Positions 1 to 5,238 are shown, counted from the first letter of the stretch. The stretch is 5,716 nt of DNA from CAZIMM01 sp964540415 (GCA_964540415.1 CAZIMM010000114.1:1-5716), one strand, 5' to 3'. Numbers and translations are program-made. Notes: generated from the sequence alone by a model not told the origin.

Positions 1-34
1 ACCGTAAATACATACAGCAACCTGCCGGTTTTGG

Positions 35-64
35 GCAGAGTAGGGCGGGGGCTTGCTCCCGCCG
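35..64 (+). repeat. REP-like palindromic repeat, left copy
   Basis: This 30-base unit begins GCAGAGTAGG and contains a GC-rich hairpin: GGCGGGGG (44-51), loop CTTG (52-55), CTCCCGCC (56-63), eight pairs with one G-T wobble. It is the exact reverse complement of 209-238. A 5' tag followed by a GC-rich imperfect hairpin is the layout of REP sequences recognised by RAYT transposases. It is translated in frame in the surrounding transposase remnant. Confidence 0.85.
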
Positions 65-208
65 CTTCAAAAATCAATCTCACGCCCATCGGTCGAATAT
101 GCGAAGAACAGCTGTTTGAACTCGAAAAACGATATGATTATGTGAAGATTGATAAATATGTGATTATACCGACGCACGTTCACGCCATCATTGTTCTGAC
201 CTCTGAAA

Positions 209-238
209 CGGCGGGAGCAAGCCCCCGCCCTACTCTGC
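209..238 (-). repeat. REP-like palindromic repeat, right copy (inverted)
   Basis: All 30 bases are the exact reverse complement of 35-64. The arms are GGCGGGAG (210-217) and CCCCCGCC (222-229) with loop CAAG; the A-C mismatch on this strand is a G-T wobble on the other. The two copies point in opposite directions around a 144-base core, which is a REPIN/BIME-like arrangement. Similarity to the transposase ends at the outer edge of this copy. Confidence 0.85.
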
Positions 239-313
239 ATTAATTTGTAGCTCTAACTTATCCCGAATTGCCTGATTGATACATAAGCCGGAAATTTTGA
301 GGGAGATGAGCAT

Positions 314-691
314 ATGTGGTTTTGGTGGTTTATGTTATGCTGTGATTTGCTGACACCGATTATAATGATTATATCAGGGCGGCTGATGTGGAAGCATCCT
401 CCGAAAAAAATAAATGGGTTAATCGGTTACAGAACAACGCGTTCCATGAAAAATATGGACACATGGAAGTTCGCGCACGACTGCTGCGGCAGACTTTGGT
501 ATAAAATCGGGTGGATTATTATATTCCCGTCGTCAATAGTCCATATACCGGTATACGGCGCATCTGACAATGTGATAAGTGTCACGGGAACTGTATTAAT
601 TACAGTTCAAATTGTTATTCTTGTTGCATCAATTATCCCGACAGAAAAGGCTCTGAAAAACGCTTTTTATGAAGACGGGACGCGTAAATAA
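314..691 (+). CDS. SdpI-family membrane protein
   Basis: This 125-residue protein belongs to the SdpI family, named after the Bacillus subtilis immunity protein that protects against the SdpC toxin and sequesters the SdpR repressor. The family hallmark is visible at residues 34-51: NGLIGYRTTRSM followed by a Trp in DTWKFAH. The C-terminus (IIPTEKALKNAFYEDGTRK) also fits the family. Hydrophobic segments at about 3-22, 62-80 and 87-108 suggest three membrane helices. That is the short form carrying only the C-terminal SdpI domain, not the longer B. subtilis SdpI. The ATG at 314 is preceded by GAGGGAG (299-305) at eight bases, which fixes the start. No toxin or SdpR-like gene is next to it, so an immunity role is not shown; many short homologues have unknown function. 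The frame looks intact. Confidence 0.85.
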   Translation: MWFWWFMLCCDLLTPIIMIISGRLMWKHPPKKINGLIGYRTTRSMKNMDTWKFAHDCCGRLWYKIGWIIIFPSSIVHIPVYGASDNVISVTGTVLITVQIVILVASIIPTEKALKNAFYEDGTRK

Positions 692-747
692 ATCAGAAGT
701 TGTGGAGCAAGATTATTTATAATATGCTTGGGGTGAGACAGCCGTTT

Positions 748-995
748 ATGGAAGATATTATCCGTGCGCATGAGTTTTCAAGTAACCATCGATATAAACT
801 TTTAAAAGACACGAAATGCGGTTGCTTTTATTGTTTGGAGATATTTAAATCCAAAGGAAATTTCAGAGTGGGTTGAAGACACTTTTGGAACAGCAATATG
901 CCCATACTGTGGCGTTGATTCCGTTATAGGTGAGTAATAGTGGATACCCAATAACAAAAGCTTTTTTGAAACAAATGCATGAGTATTGGTTCTGA
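748..995 (+). pseudogene. Two-CxxC zinc-ribbon 'cytoplasmic protein', broken by two +1 frameshifts
   Basis: Three successive frames join into one recognisable small protein of about 80 residues. Piece 1 (748 to about 847) reads MEDIIRAHEFSSNHRYKLL, then KCGCFYCLEIF. Piece 2 (848-934) reads NPKEISEWVEDTFGTAICPY, then CGVDSVIGE. Piece 3 (939-995) reads SGYPITKAFLKQMHEYWF and stop. This matches from memory a family of small proteins in Firmicutes and other bacteria with a CFYC and a CPYC pair (codons 823-834 and 899-910), the expected four ligands of a zinc ribbon, and a C-terminal MHxYWF. The function of the family is unknown to me. One extra base near 844-850 (TTTAAAT) leads to a TGA at 874-876. 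Another near 935-938 gives a TAA at 935-937. A ribosome binding site GGGGTGAG (730-737) stands ten bases before the ATG. Every other codon is preserved, so the decay is recent or the shifts are sequencing errors. Confidence 0.8.
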
Positions 996-1103
996 ATAAA
1001 ATAAGCAGTTTGTTCCACGGCAGGTCGAACTACAAACCGTAGACGAGTTTATATTTAATGATGGAGCGAAAAACCGGAATTTGTCGGGAATTCAATCTTA
1101 ATC

Positions 1104-1179
1104 GTGCAGAGGTCGGTGTCCTCGACGATCCGCGGATTTTCAGCGTTTTTGGCGGAACGGTCAAGACCGTTTTCTGCAC
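1104..1179. repeat. Small terminal-inverted-repeat element (MITE/REP-like)
   Basis: The ends are GTGCAGA (1104-1110) and TCTGCAC (1173-1179), perfect 7-base inverted repeats. The similarity extends imperfectly inward: GTGCAGAGGTCGGT at the left against GTGCAGAAAACGGT on the other strand at the right. Inside lies a hairpin with arms AACGGT (1156-1161) and ACCGTT (1166-1171) around CAAG. The GC-rich, structured make-up contrasts with the AT-rich surroundings. Whether it recurs in the genome cannot be seen here. Confidence 0.4.
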
Positions 1180-1237
1180 TGCAACTCAACCGCAATGGCA
1201 TTTTCAGCGGAAATTTTTGTGACTTTATGTTAATATC

Positions 1238-1265
1238 TGCCTGTTGAATCCCACAGGCAACCTGT
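1238..1265 (+). promoter_or_regulatory. Two overlapping, mutually exclusive hairpins
   Basis: TGCCTGT (1238-1244) pairs with ACAGGCA (1253-1259) over an eight-base loop. The ACAGG (1253-1257) inside the second arm can instead pair with CCTGT (1261-1265) over a three-base loop. No T-tract follows, so neither is a normal terminator. The region lies upstream of the predicted lytTR promoter, so it would act as a DNA site, or as RNA only if transcription comes from further upstream. Confidence 0.35.
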
Positions 1266-1278
1266 CACCCGAAAACTG

Positions 1279-1306
1279 TTTACATATTTACACAACTTGC
1301 TACAAT
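1279..1306 (+). promoter_or_regulatory. Predicted sigma-A-type promoter of the lytTR-liaF-like operon
   Basis: The -35 box is TTTACA (1279-1284). After 16 bases comes the -10 box TACAAT (1301-1306), with an extended -10 TG at 1298-1299. The -10 box ends 19 bases before the LytTR ATG, leaving a very short leader that is mostly the ribosome binding site. It is the clearest promoter in the window. Confidence 0.65.
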
Positions 1307-1315
1307 ATGGTTGTG
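1291..1315. promoter_or_regulatory. Inverted repeat straddling the -10 box, candidate operator
   Basis: CACAAC (1291-1296) and GTTGTG (1310-1315) are perfect inverted repeats 13 bases apart, centred on the -10 box. A protein bound here would block RNA polymerase, so autorepression by the LytTR protein encoded just downstream is a natural guess. LytTR sites are more often direct repeats, which weakens the assignment. Confidence 0.35.
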
Positions 1316-1325
1316 AGGTGAAAAG

Positions 1326-1784
1326 ATGAATCTGATAACAGAAATATCTGATGATGTTAAAGATGAAGTGATTATCCGATGCAAAAGCATGAACGATGAA
1401 GTCAGACTTTTGCAGGATGTAATTGCCAACATAATTGATCAGAACGCAAAGTTAGTTTTAACAAGCGGAGACTCGGAATACTTTGTGCCGAGGAATGATA
1501 TAATGTTTTTTGAGTCATCTGACGGCCGCACAGCAGCCCATACTGCAGACAAAATGCTTTACACGGAGTACAAGCTGTATGAACTCGAAAAAATACTGTC
1601 ATCGGAGTTCGTCAGAATTTCAAAGTCGTGTATTGTAAACTGCACAAAAGTTGCGTCAGTCGACAAGAACCTTGCAGGCGCAAGCGAGATTTTCTTCAAC
1701 GATTCACACAAAAAGGTATGGTGCTCAAGGATGTATTATAAAATTTTCCGCGAAAAAATGGACGAAATGAGGTATTACAAATGA
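1326..1784 (+). CDS. Stand-alone LytTR-family DNA-binding transcriptional regulator
   Basis: This 152-residue protein is a LytTR-domain regulator without a receiver domain. The N-terminal segment (residues 1-40, with DEVIIRCKSMNDEVRLLQDV) is the short lead typical of Firmicute LytTR proteins that are encoded next to a small membrane protein. The LytTR domain spans roughly residues 43-148. Recognisable blocks are EYFVPRNDIMFFESSDGRTA (51-70), LYELEKIL (84-91), EFVRISKSCIVNCTKVASVD (94-113) and the closing CSRMYYKIFREKM (133-145). The domain normally binds DNA through loops inserted in the major groove. The start is supported by GAGGTG (1315-1320), five bases before the ATG. Its last bases overlap the next gene as ATGA, so the two are translationally coupled. 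Lacking a receiver domain, it is probably controlled by its membrane partner rather than by phosphorylation; that is inference. Confidence 0.88.
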   Translation: MNLITEISDDVKDEVIIRCKSMNDEVRLLQDVIANIIDQNAKLVLTSGDSEYFVPRNDIMFFESSDGRTAAHTADKMLYTEYKLYELEKILSSEFVRISKSCIVNCTKVASVDKNLAGASEIFFNDSHKKVWCSRMYYKIFREKMDEMRYYK

Positions 1785-2470
1785 GAAAGAAAAGTATATT
1801 CTGGGGTCTGGTGCTTATCTGTGCAGCGGTTCTTATCATTATTGATGCGTTTGGGCAGGGTATGGGTTGGCTGAACAACATACCGGTTCTGAAAATTGTT
1901 CTCGGGGTGCTGTGCCTCTCGTGGGCTGTCGGAGAACTGTGGAAAAAAAGAGTTCCGAACATCTTTTTTCCGCTCTCATTTATCTTTTTGATTTTTGAAA
2001 GCAACATTGCCGCTGCTGTCGGTATGGCATCAGACAACATCATGTCGAACTGGCTGGTGCTTCTCTGCGCGCTGCTGCTGACCGTCGGAACATCAATTAT
2101 TTTTCCGAATTCCTTCTCACACATATCGAAAATCAGCAAAGTCTGCACAGGTTCGGGCAACGGTCACGACTACAGCGGAAGCTCGGTTAAATATATTGAC
2201 TGCAGCACTTTCGCAAGCTGCGACATCAACAACGAGCTCGGAAGCCGTGAAGTATTCTTCGAGAACACCGAACTATATACCGGAAACGGAACGCTCAATG
2301 TTAACAACCGCCTCGGCTCACTCGAAATTCATGTGCCGAAGGACTGGCATATTAACTGCGATGTTAACAACAGCCTGGGCAGCGTTGAAATGAGCTCATC
2401 CGGTAAGCAAGGCGGGCTGATTCTGAACATCATCGGAACGAACCGCCTGGGCAGCATTGAAATCTACTGA
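1781..2470 (+). CDS. LiaF-like four-helix membrane protein with LGS-x-E repeats
   Basis: The protein has 229 residues. The N-terminal half has four hydrophobic segments at about 6-22, 35-51, 60-80 and 90-108, the layout of the LiaF/DUF5668-type membrane domain. The C-terminal half (about 125-229) resembles the beta-rich C-terminal domain of LiaF. It repeats a motif four times: NELGSREV, NRLGSLEI, NSLGSVEM and NRLGSIEI, with LGS at residues 153, 178, 199 and 223. This fits a beta-solenoid-like stack with a 21-25 residue period. In Bacilli, LiaF restrains the LiaRS two-component system that reports cell-envelope damage. Here the partner is a LytTR regulator overlapping by four bases, and no histidine kinase is present. 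A sensor or anti-regulator role at the membrane is therefore likely but unproven. No terminator is evident directly after the stop. Confidence 0.8.
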   Translation: MRKKSIFWGLVLICAAVLIIIDAFGQGMGWLNNIPVLKIVLGVLCLSWAVGELWKKRVPNIFFPLSFIFLIFESNIAAAVGMASDNIMSNWLVLLCALLLTVGTSIIFPNSFSHISKISKVCTGSGNGHDYSGSSVKYIDCSTFASCDINNELGSREVFFENTELYTGNGTLNVNNRLGSLEIHVPKDWHINCDVNNSLGSVEMSSSGKQGGLILNIIGTNRLGSIEIY

Positions 2471-2579
2471 GGAACAGGCAACAAGCCGATGAAATTTATT
2501 ATACAAGCGAATAGATGGACTGCCGAAATTTTTACAAGACAAATCCCGATTTACCGATACAGTACAAAGCGAAATGTTC

Positions 2580-2583
2580 GGAG
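2580..2583 (+). promoter_or_regulatory. Ribosome binding site deciding the methyltransferase start
   Basis: GGAG stands eight bases before the ATG at 2592. The in-frame ATG at 2574 lies upstream of this site and has no purine-rich sequence of its own at a suitable distance. The later start also removes six residues (MFGDDA) that are not typical of the family. Confidence 0.65.
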
Positions 2584-2591
2584 ATGATGCT

Positions 2592-3242
2592 ATGCTTGAA
2601 AGAATCGGAGAGTTTTTTGACAATCGAATTGATGAGTATGACGAGCATCAATTGACCTGCATTGAATCCGCGTGCGAATTCTATGAGTATACGGCACAAT
2701 GCCTTCCGAAAGAGTCTGAATCGCGTATCCTTGATTTGGGCTGCGGTACGGGATTGGAGCTGGAGCGATACTACAGAATCAATCCCTCTGCAAGGACGGT
2801 CGGCATTGACCTTGCACCGAAAATGCTGGATGCTTTGAAGAAGAAATTGCCCGATAAGGATCTGACGTTGATTTTAGGCTCATATTTTGATATTGCGTTT
2901 GAAAACAATGCTTTTGATGCTGCAGTTTCAGTTGAGTCTCTGCATCATTTTACAAAAGAAGAGAAAATACCGCTGTATAAAAAAACATATCAAGCGCTGA
3001 AATCCGGCGGATATTTTATAATTACCGATTACTTTTCGTTATCCGACGCCGATGAGCAGTTTTATCGCCGGGAATTGTCACGCTTGAAGCGGTTACAGGG
3101 AATCAGCGACGGCGAGATTTATCACTATGACACTCCGCTGACGGTGCAGCACGAGCGGGAGGCATTGCAGGCAGCGGGCTTTTCCGATATAAAAACACTG
3201 AATAATTGGGAAGCCACATACACACTCAAGGCTTTTAAGTAA
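2592..3242 (+). CDS. Class I SAM-dependent methyltransferase
   Basis: This 216-residue cytoplasmic enzyme has the Rossmann-like methyltransferase fold. Motif I, ILDLGCGTGLELE, covers residues 46-58 and forms the SAM-binding glycine loop. The acidic end of strand beta2 is VGIDLAPKML (70-79), where Asp73 would bind the ribose hydroxyls. Motif IV-like SVESLHHF is at 113-120, and the post-motif LKSGGYFIITDYF at 136-148 closes the core. The length fits the small Methyltransf_25/11 group. These motifs show SAM use, but the acceptor (small molecule, RNA or protein) cannot be read from the sequence. The gene starts 121 bases after the LiaF-like gene with no clear promoter of its own, so read-through from that operon is possible. 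It ends 45 bases before a strong terminator. The product starts MLERIGEFFDNRIDEYDEH, a lead common in small-molecule methyltransferases. Confidence 0.88.
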   Translation: MLERIGEFFDNRIDEYDEHQLTCIESACEFYEYTAQCLPKESESRILDLGCGTGLELERYYRINPSARTVGIDLAPKMLDALKKKLPDKDLTLILGSYFDIAFENNAFDAAVSVESLHHFTKEEKIPLYKKTYQALKSGGYFIITDYFSLSDADEQFYRRELSRLKRLQGISDGEIYHYDTPLTVQHEREALQAAGFSDIKTLNNWEATYTLKAFK

Positions 3243-3287
3243 TTTCCGTTTTACGGCGAAATAATTGCCCTTTTCAAATATAACAAA

Positions 3288-3329
3288 GCCCGCCGGAAAG
3301 AGCTTTTCTCTCTTTACGGCGGGCGTTTT
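3288..3329. terminator. Bidirectional Rho-independent terminator
   Basis: GCCCGCCG (3288-3295) pairs with CGGCGGGC (3317-3324). After one G-A mismatch, AAAGAG (3297-3302) pairs with CTCTTT (3310-3315), leaving a seven-base loop. That is 14 pairs in all. GTTTTC follows on the + strand and TTTGTTATATTT on the - strand. It sits between the convergent methyltransferase and SDR genes and can serve both. Confidence 0.9.
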
Positions 3330-3389
3330 CATTGTTGCATTATGTGGCTGCGAATTTTTGGACAGTCACGTTTTGAATCACAGACGAAA

Positions 3390-4400
3390 TTATTCGCCCT
3401 TCATTTCAAGAAGCTTCTGAGTGCCCTTGTAAGAATCAACGGAAAGCTTGACGGAATCGAAGATAGCGCTCTTGATATCGTCCTCCGTGACTCCGAGATC
3501 AACACTCCAGCGTCTGTCGATGAATGTGTTCATGCACATCAGATCGGCAAGGCCGACAGGGTCAATACCGCCCTGAACACCCTTTTCCTTGTATTCCTTG
3601 CGCATATGGTGACCGAAAAGCTGGAACATCCACTTTGCGATGTGGATTATCTTGCGGTTCGGCTTGCCCATTGCGGCGTGGACAATTCTGAGGAACTCGT
3701 CCCATGAAAGGTTGTAAAAGCTGATGGGGTAAGCGTTTGCACCGCGGTTCTTTTCCGCAGCACCGACAATTGCCTGAGCGACCTGACGAACCGTGAGCAT
3801 TGCTGTTCCGCCCTTGGGATACATTGTGACGGGGCCCATGTTTTCAAGCTGCTCGATGAGAATTACCCACACAGGTTTTCTGCCGGGCTGTGTGCCGAAA
3901 ATGTACGGAAGCTCAAGCACTGCAACGTCCATGTTCTCGTCCGAAAGAGCAAACGCCGCATTCTCCTGATCTATTCTGCTGCGGATATAGGGATGCTTCT
4001 CTGTGAGCTTCATATCCGGGAATTCCTTTGCAAAATAGGAGAAGTACGACCCGAGCACAACGCTGTGCTTGATGCCGCTTTCCTTGGCAAGACCGATAAG
4101 GCGCTTGACAGGCTCGATATTGTATTTTTTATAAGCCTCGTAAACCGGAGCCGGGAACTCGACGCGCTCGTCAACGCCTGCGGCGAACACAAAGCAGTCG
4201 CATCCCGCCATCATCTCTTTGACCTCATCGTCGGTCAGCTGAAGATAGTTGCCGAAAACAATTTCCATTTCCTCGGGTATCGGCGCTCCCTCGGGGAGAG
4301 GAGGCAGAGCGACAGTTTTAACCTGATGGCCGTGCTCGATAAACAATTTTGCTGCCGCGGAGCCGAGCAAGCCGGTGCCGCCGATCAAAAATATTTTCAT
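3390..4400 (-). CDS. Extended short-chain dehydrogenase/reductase (NAD-dependent epimerase/dehydratase family)
   Basis: The protein has 336 residues, the usual length of an extended SDR. It opens with MKIFLIGGTGLLGSAAAKLF, where GGTGLLG (7-13) is the nucleotide-binding GxxGxxG loop. Further family landmarks are DCFVFAAGVDERV (68-80), in place of the usual core alanine-rich strand, and SVVLGSYFSYF (113-123), which holds the catalytic Ser position. The YxxxK site reads YIRSR (138-142), so the expected catalytic Lys is Arg142 while Tyr138 is kept. ELPYIFGTQPG (163-173) is typical of the loop after strand 6. The enzyme may be a redox enzyme, an epimerase, or an atypical nucleotide-binding protein; the substrate is unknown. 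The gene lies 28 bases after the SCP2-like gene and is probably co-transcribed with it. Its AAAGGAA site (4414-4420) is 13 bases from the ATG, rather far. It ends 65 bases before the shared terminator. Confidence 0.85.
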   Translation of the reverse strand: MKIFLIGGTGLLGSAAAKLFIEHGHQVKTVALPPLPEGAPIPEEMEIVFGNYLQLTDDEVKEMMAGCDCFVFAAGVDERVEFPAPVYEAYKKYNIEPVKRLIGLAKESGIKHSVVLGSYFSYFAKEFPDMKLTEKHPYIRSRIDQENAAFALSDENMDVAVLELPYIFGTQPGRKPVWVILIEQLENMGPVTMYPKGGTAMLTVRQVAQAIVGAAEKNRGANAYPISFYNLSWDEFLRIVHAAMGKPNRKIIHIAKWMFQLFGHHMRKEYKEKGVQGGIDPVGLADLMCMNTFIDRRWSVDLGVTEDDIKSAIFDSVKLSVDSYKGTQKLLEMKGE

Positions 4401-4428
4401 TGGTAGTTTTACATTCCTTTCAAGACAA

Positions 4429-5238
4429 TCAGCCCTGAGCGTAGGCTCCGACCTGCATCATAAAGTCGCCTATCTGAGCTCCGAACTCGGGTGCGCCATC
4501 CATAATCAGATGGCCAGCCTTTGTTGACTCAAGCATATCGTCAATGGACATGAGAATTCCGAGCGCGCTGTCAAGGCAGTCAAAACGCATGGTGAAAAAC
4601 GGCATTGCCCTCTTGTACTCGCCTCTGCCGGCACGGCTCTTGCCCGCCTTAATGCGCAGATAGGCGGAGATTTCCGGATATCCGTCAACAGCCCATGCAT
4701 AGACCCTGTCCGGGCTTTTGCTCGTCCACTCATGAACGGCCTCATGACCCTGCTTGTTCAATGTGCTGATGCCGCTCGAAAGCAGATAGAAATAGCACTT
4801 CGTGAGCAGCTTTTTGGTTTCCTCATCCTCGGGAGGCTGTTTTGCGGTGAGAAGCGAGGACATTTTCAACAGCACCATCATGAGAGAAACAAATGCGCCG
4901 GTTTTTTTGACAGCGCCCTTCATCTTCGGCAGTGTTGCCGGAGAAATCTTACCTTTGAAAAATGCGTTCAGCGCCTCGATGCTCTTGAATTCAAGCTCGA
5001 CATGGGCGTTATCCGTCAGCTTATCGGTGTGAACAAGCCATTCACCGTTATTAACGACAAAGTGCGTGCCGACCTTTCCCTCGGGAACGTCGGGGCACAG
5101 CGCGCTAATTTGATAAATCGAATGGGCGTGCTCAAACTTTTTCGCAAGCGACGGAACATCCATGGCAATGGTCTTGACAAGAGGCAGCGCGGCACACAGG
5201 AAAATTTTATTGGTGTAAACCTCATCTCTTGAGGACAT
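4429..5238 (-). CDS. SCP2-like (sterol carrier protein type) lipid-binding protein
   Basis: This 269-residue protein has no obvious signal peptide. Residues about 58-108 (THFVVNNGEWLVHTDKL, then HVELEFKSIEALNAFFKGKI) have the strand-helix pattern and the LNAFFKGK block of SCP2 domains, small folds that hold lipids or acyl-CoA in a hydrophobic tunnel. A second stretch, about 179-265, repeats the theme: AYLRIKAGKSRAGRGEY, PFFTMRFDCLDSALGILM, then MDGAPEFGAQIGDFMMQV, which resembles the GxPEFAxxLxD end of SCP2 domains. A hydrophobic segment (113-132) lies between them. I call this family by resemblance only, not by a single diagnostic residue. It is the first gene of a likely operon with the SDR downstream, suggesting that it delivers or holds a hydrophobic substrate or product. 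An upstream in-frame TTG at 5247 would add three residues; the ATG at 5238 is preferred. Confidence 0.6.
   Translation of the reverse strand: MSSRDEVYTNKIFLCAALPLVKTIAMDVPSLAKKFEHAHSIYQISALCPDVPEGKVGTHFVVNNGEWLVHTDKLTDNAHVELEFKSIEALNAFFKGKISPATLPKMKGAVKKTGAFVSLMMVLLKMSSLLTAKQPPEDEETKKLLTKCYFYLLSSGISTLNKQGHEAVHEWTSKSPDRVYAWAVDGYPEISAYLRIKAGKSRAGRGEYKRAMPFFTMRFDCLDSALGILMSIDDMLESTKAGHLIMDGAPEFGAQIGDFMMQVGAYAQG

Larger units (their letters stand above)
1..243 (+). pseudogene. REP-associated (Y1/IS200-like) transposase remnant, both ends missing
   Basis: The frame is open from the left window edge to a TAA at 241-243 and gives about 80 residues. The central part (LTPIGRICEEQLFELEKRYDY, then IDKYVIIPTHVHAIIVL) matches the core of RAYT proteins, the Y1 transposases that mobilise REP hairpins as single-stranded DNA. 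The HVH triplet, encoded at 178-186, is the metal-binding His-hydrophobic-His motif; the family usually has PNHVH where this copy has PTHVH. The catalytic tyrosine normally lies some 50-60 residues after HVH, but this frame stops about 19 residues after it, so the product cannot be an active transposase. Both flanks of the conserved core are encoded by the two REP copies (35-64 and 209-238), read in frame as VGRGLAPAA and AGASPRPTL. The true start lies left of the window. I am sure of the family and fairly sure that it is a dead fragment. Confidence 0.75.
996..1278. other. Gene-free stretch between the broken zinc-ribbon gene and the lytTR promoter
   Basis: I find no convincing reading frame on either strand here. 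It holds a 76-base inverted-repeat element (1104-1179), overlapping hairpins (1238-1265), and a ten-base direct repeat ATTTTCAGCG at 1136-1145 and 1200-1209. The rest, especially 996-1103, shows nothing I can name and looks like decayed sequence. Confidence 0.5.

Noticed and set aside
35..238. CRISPR repeats or a transcription terminator
   Set aside because: There are only two copies, in inverted orientation and with a coding core between them. No spacers, no T-tract and no cas-like gene are present; REP/RAYT explains everything.
700..723. TTGTGG (700-705) and TATAAT (718-723) as a promoter for the zinc-ribbon gene
   Set aside because: The -10 match is perfect but the spacing is only 12 bases, too short for a sigma-A promoter. 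The hexamer may be chance in AT-rich DNA.
1696..2160. A 154-codon - strand frame across the LytTR/LiaF-like junction
   Set aside because: It lies antisense to two well-supported, coupled genes and shows no domain or start signal.
3246..3256. Small hairpin CCGT-TTT-ACGG after the methyltransferase stop as a terminator
   Set aside because: It has only four pairs and no T-tract, and a much stronger terminator lies about 30 bases further on.
3993..4406. A 137-codon + strand frame, with another at 3342-3707, opposite the SDR gene
   Set aside because: Both are shadows of the clearly recognisable SDR on the - strand.
4732..5232. A 166-codon + strand frame opposite the SCP2-like gene
   Set aside because: It is fully antisense to a better gene, has no family resemblance, and its composition is that of a mirrored coding frame.
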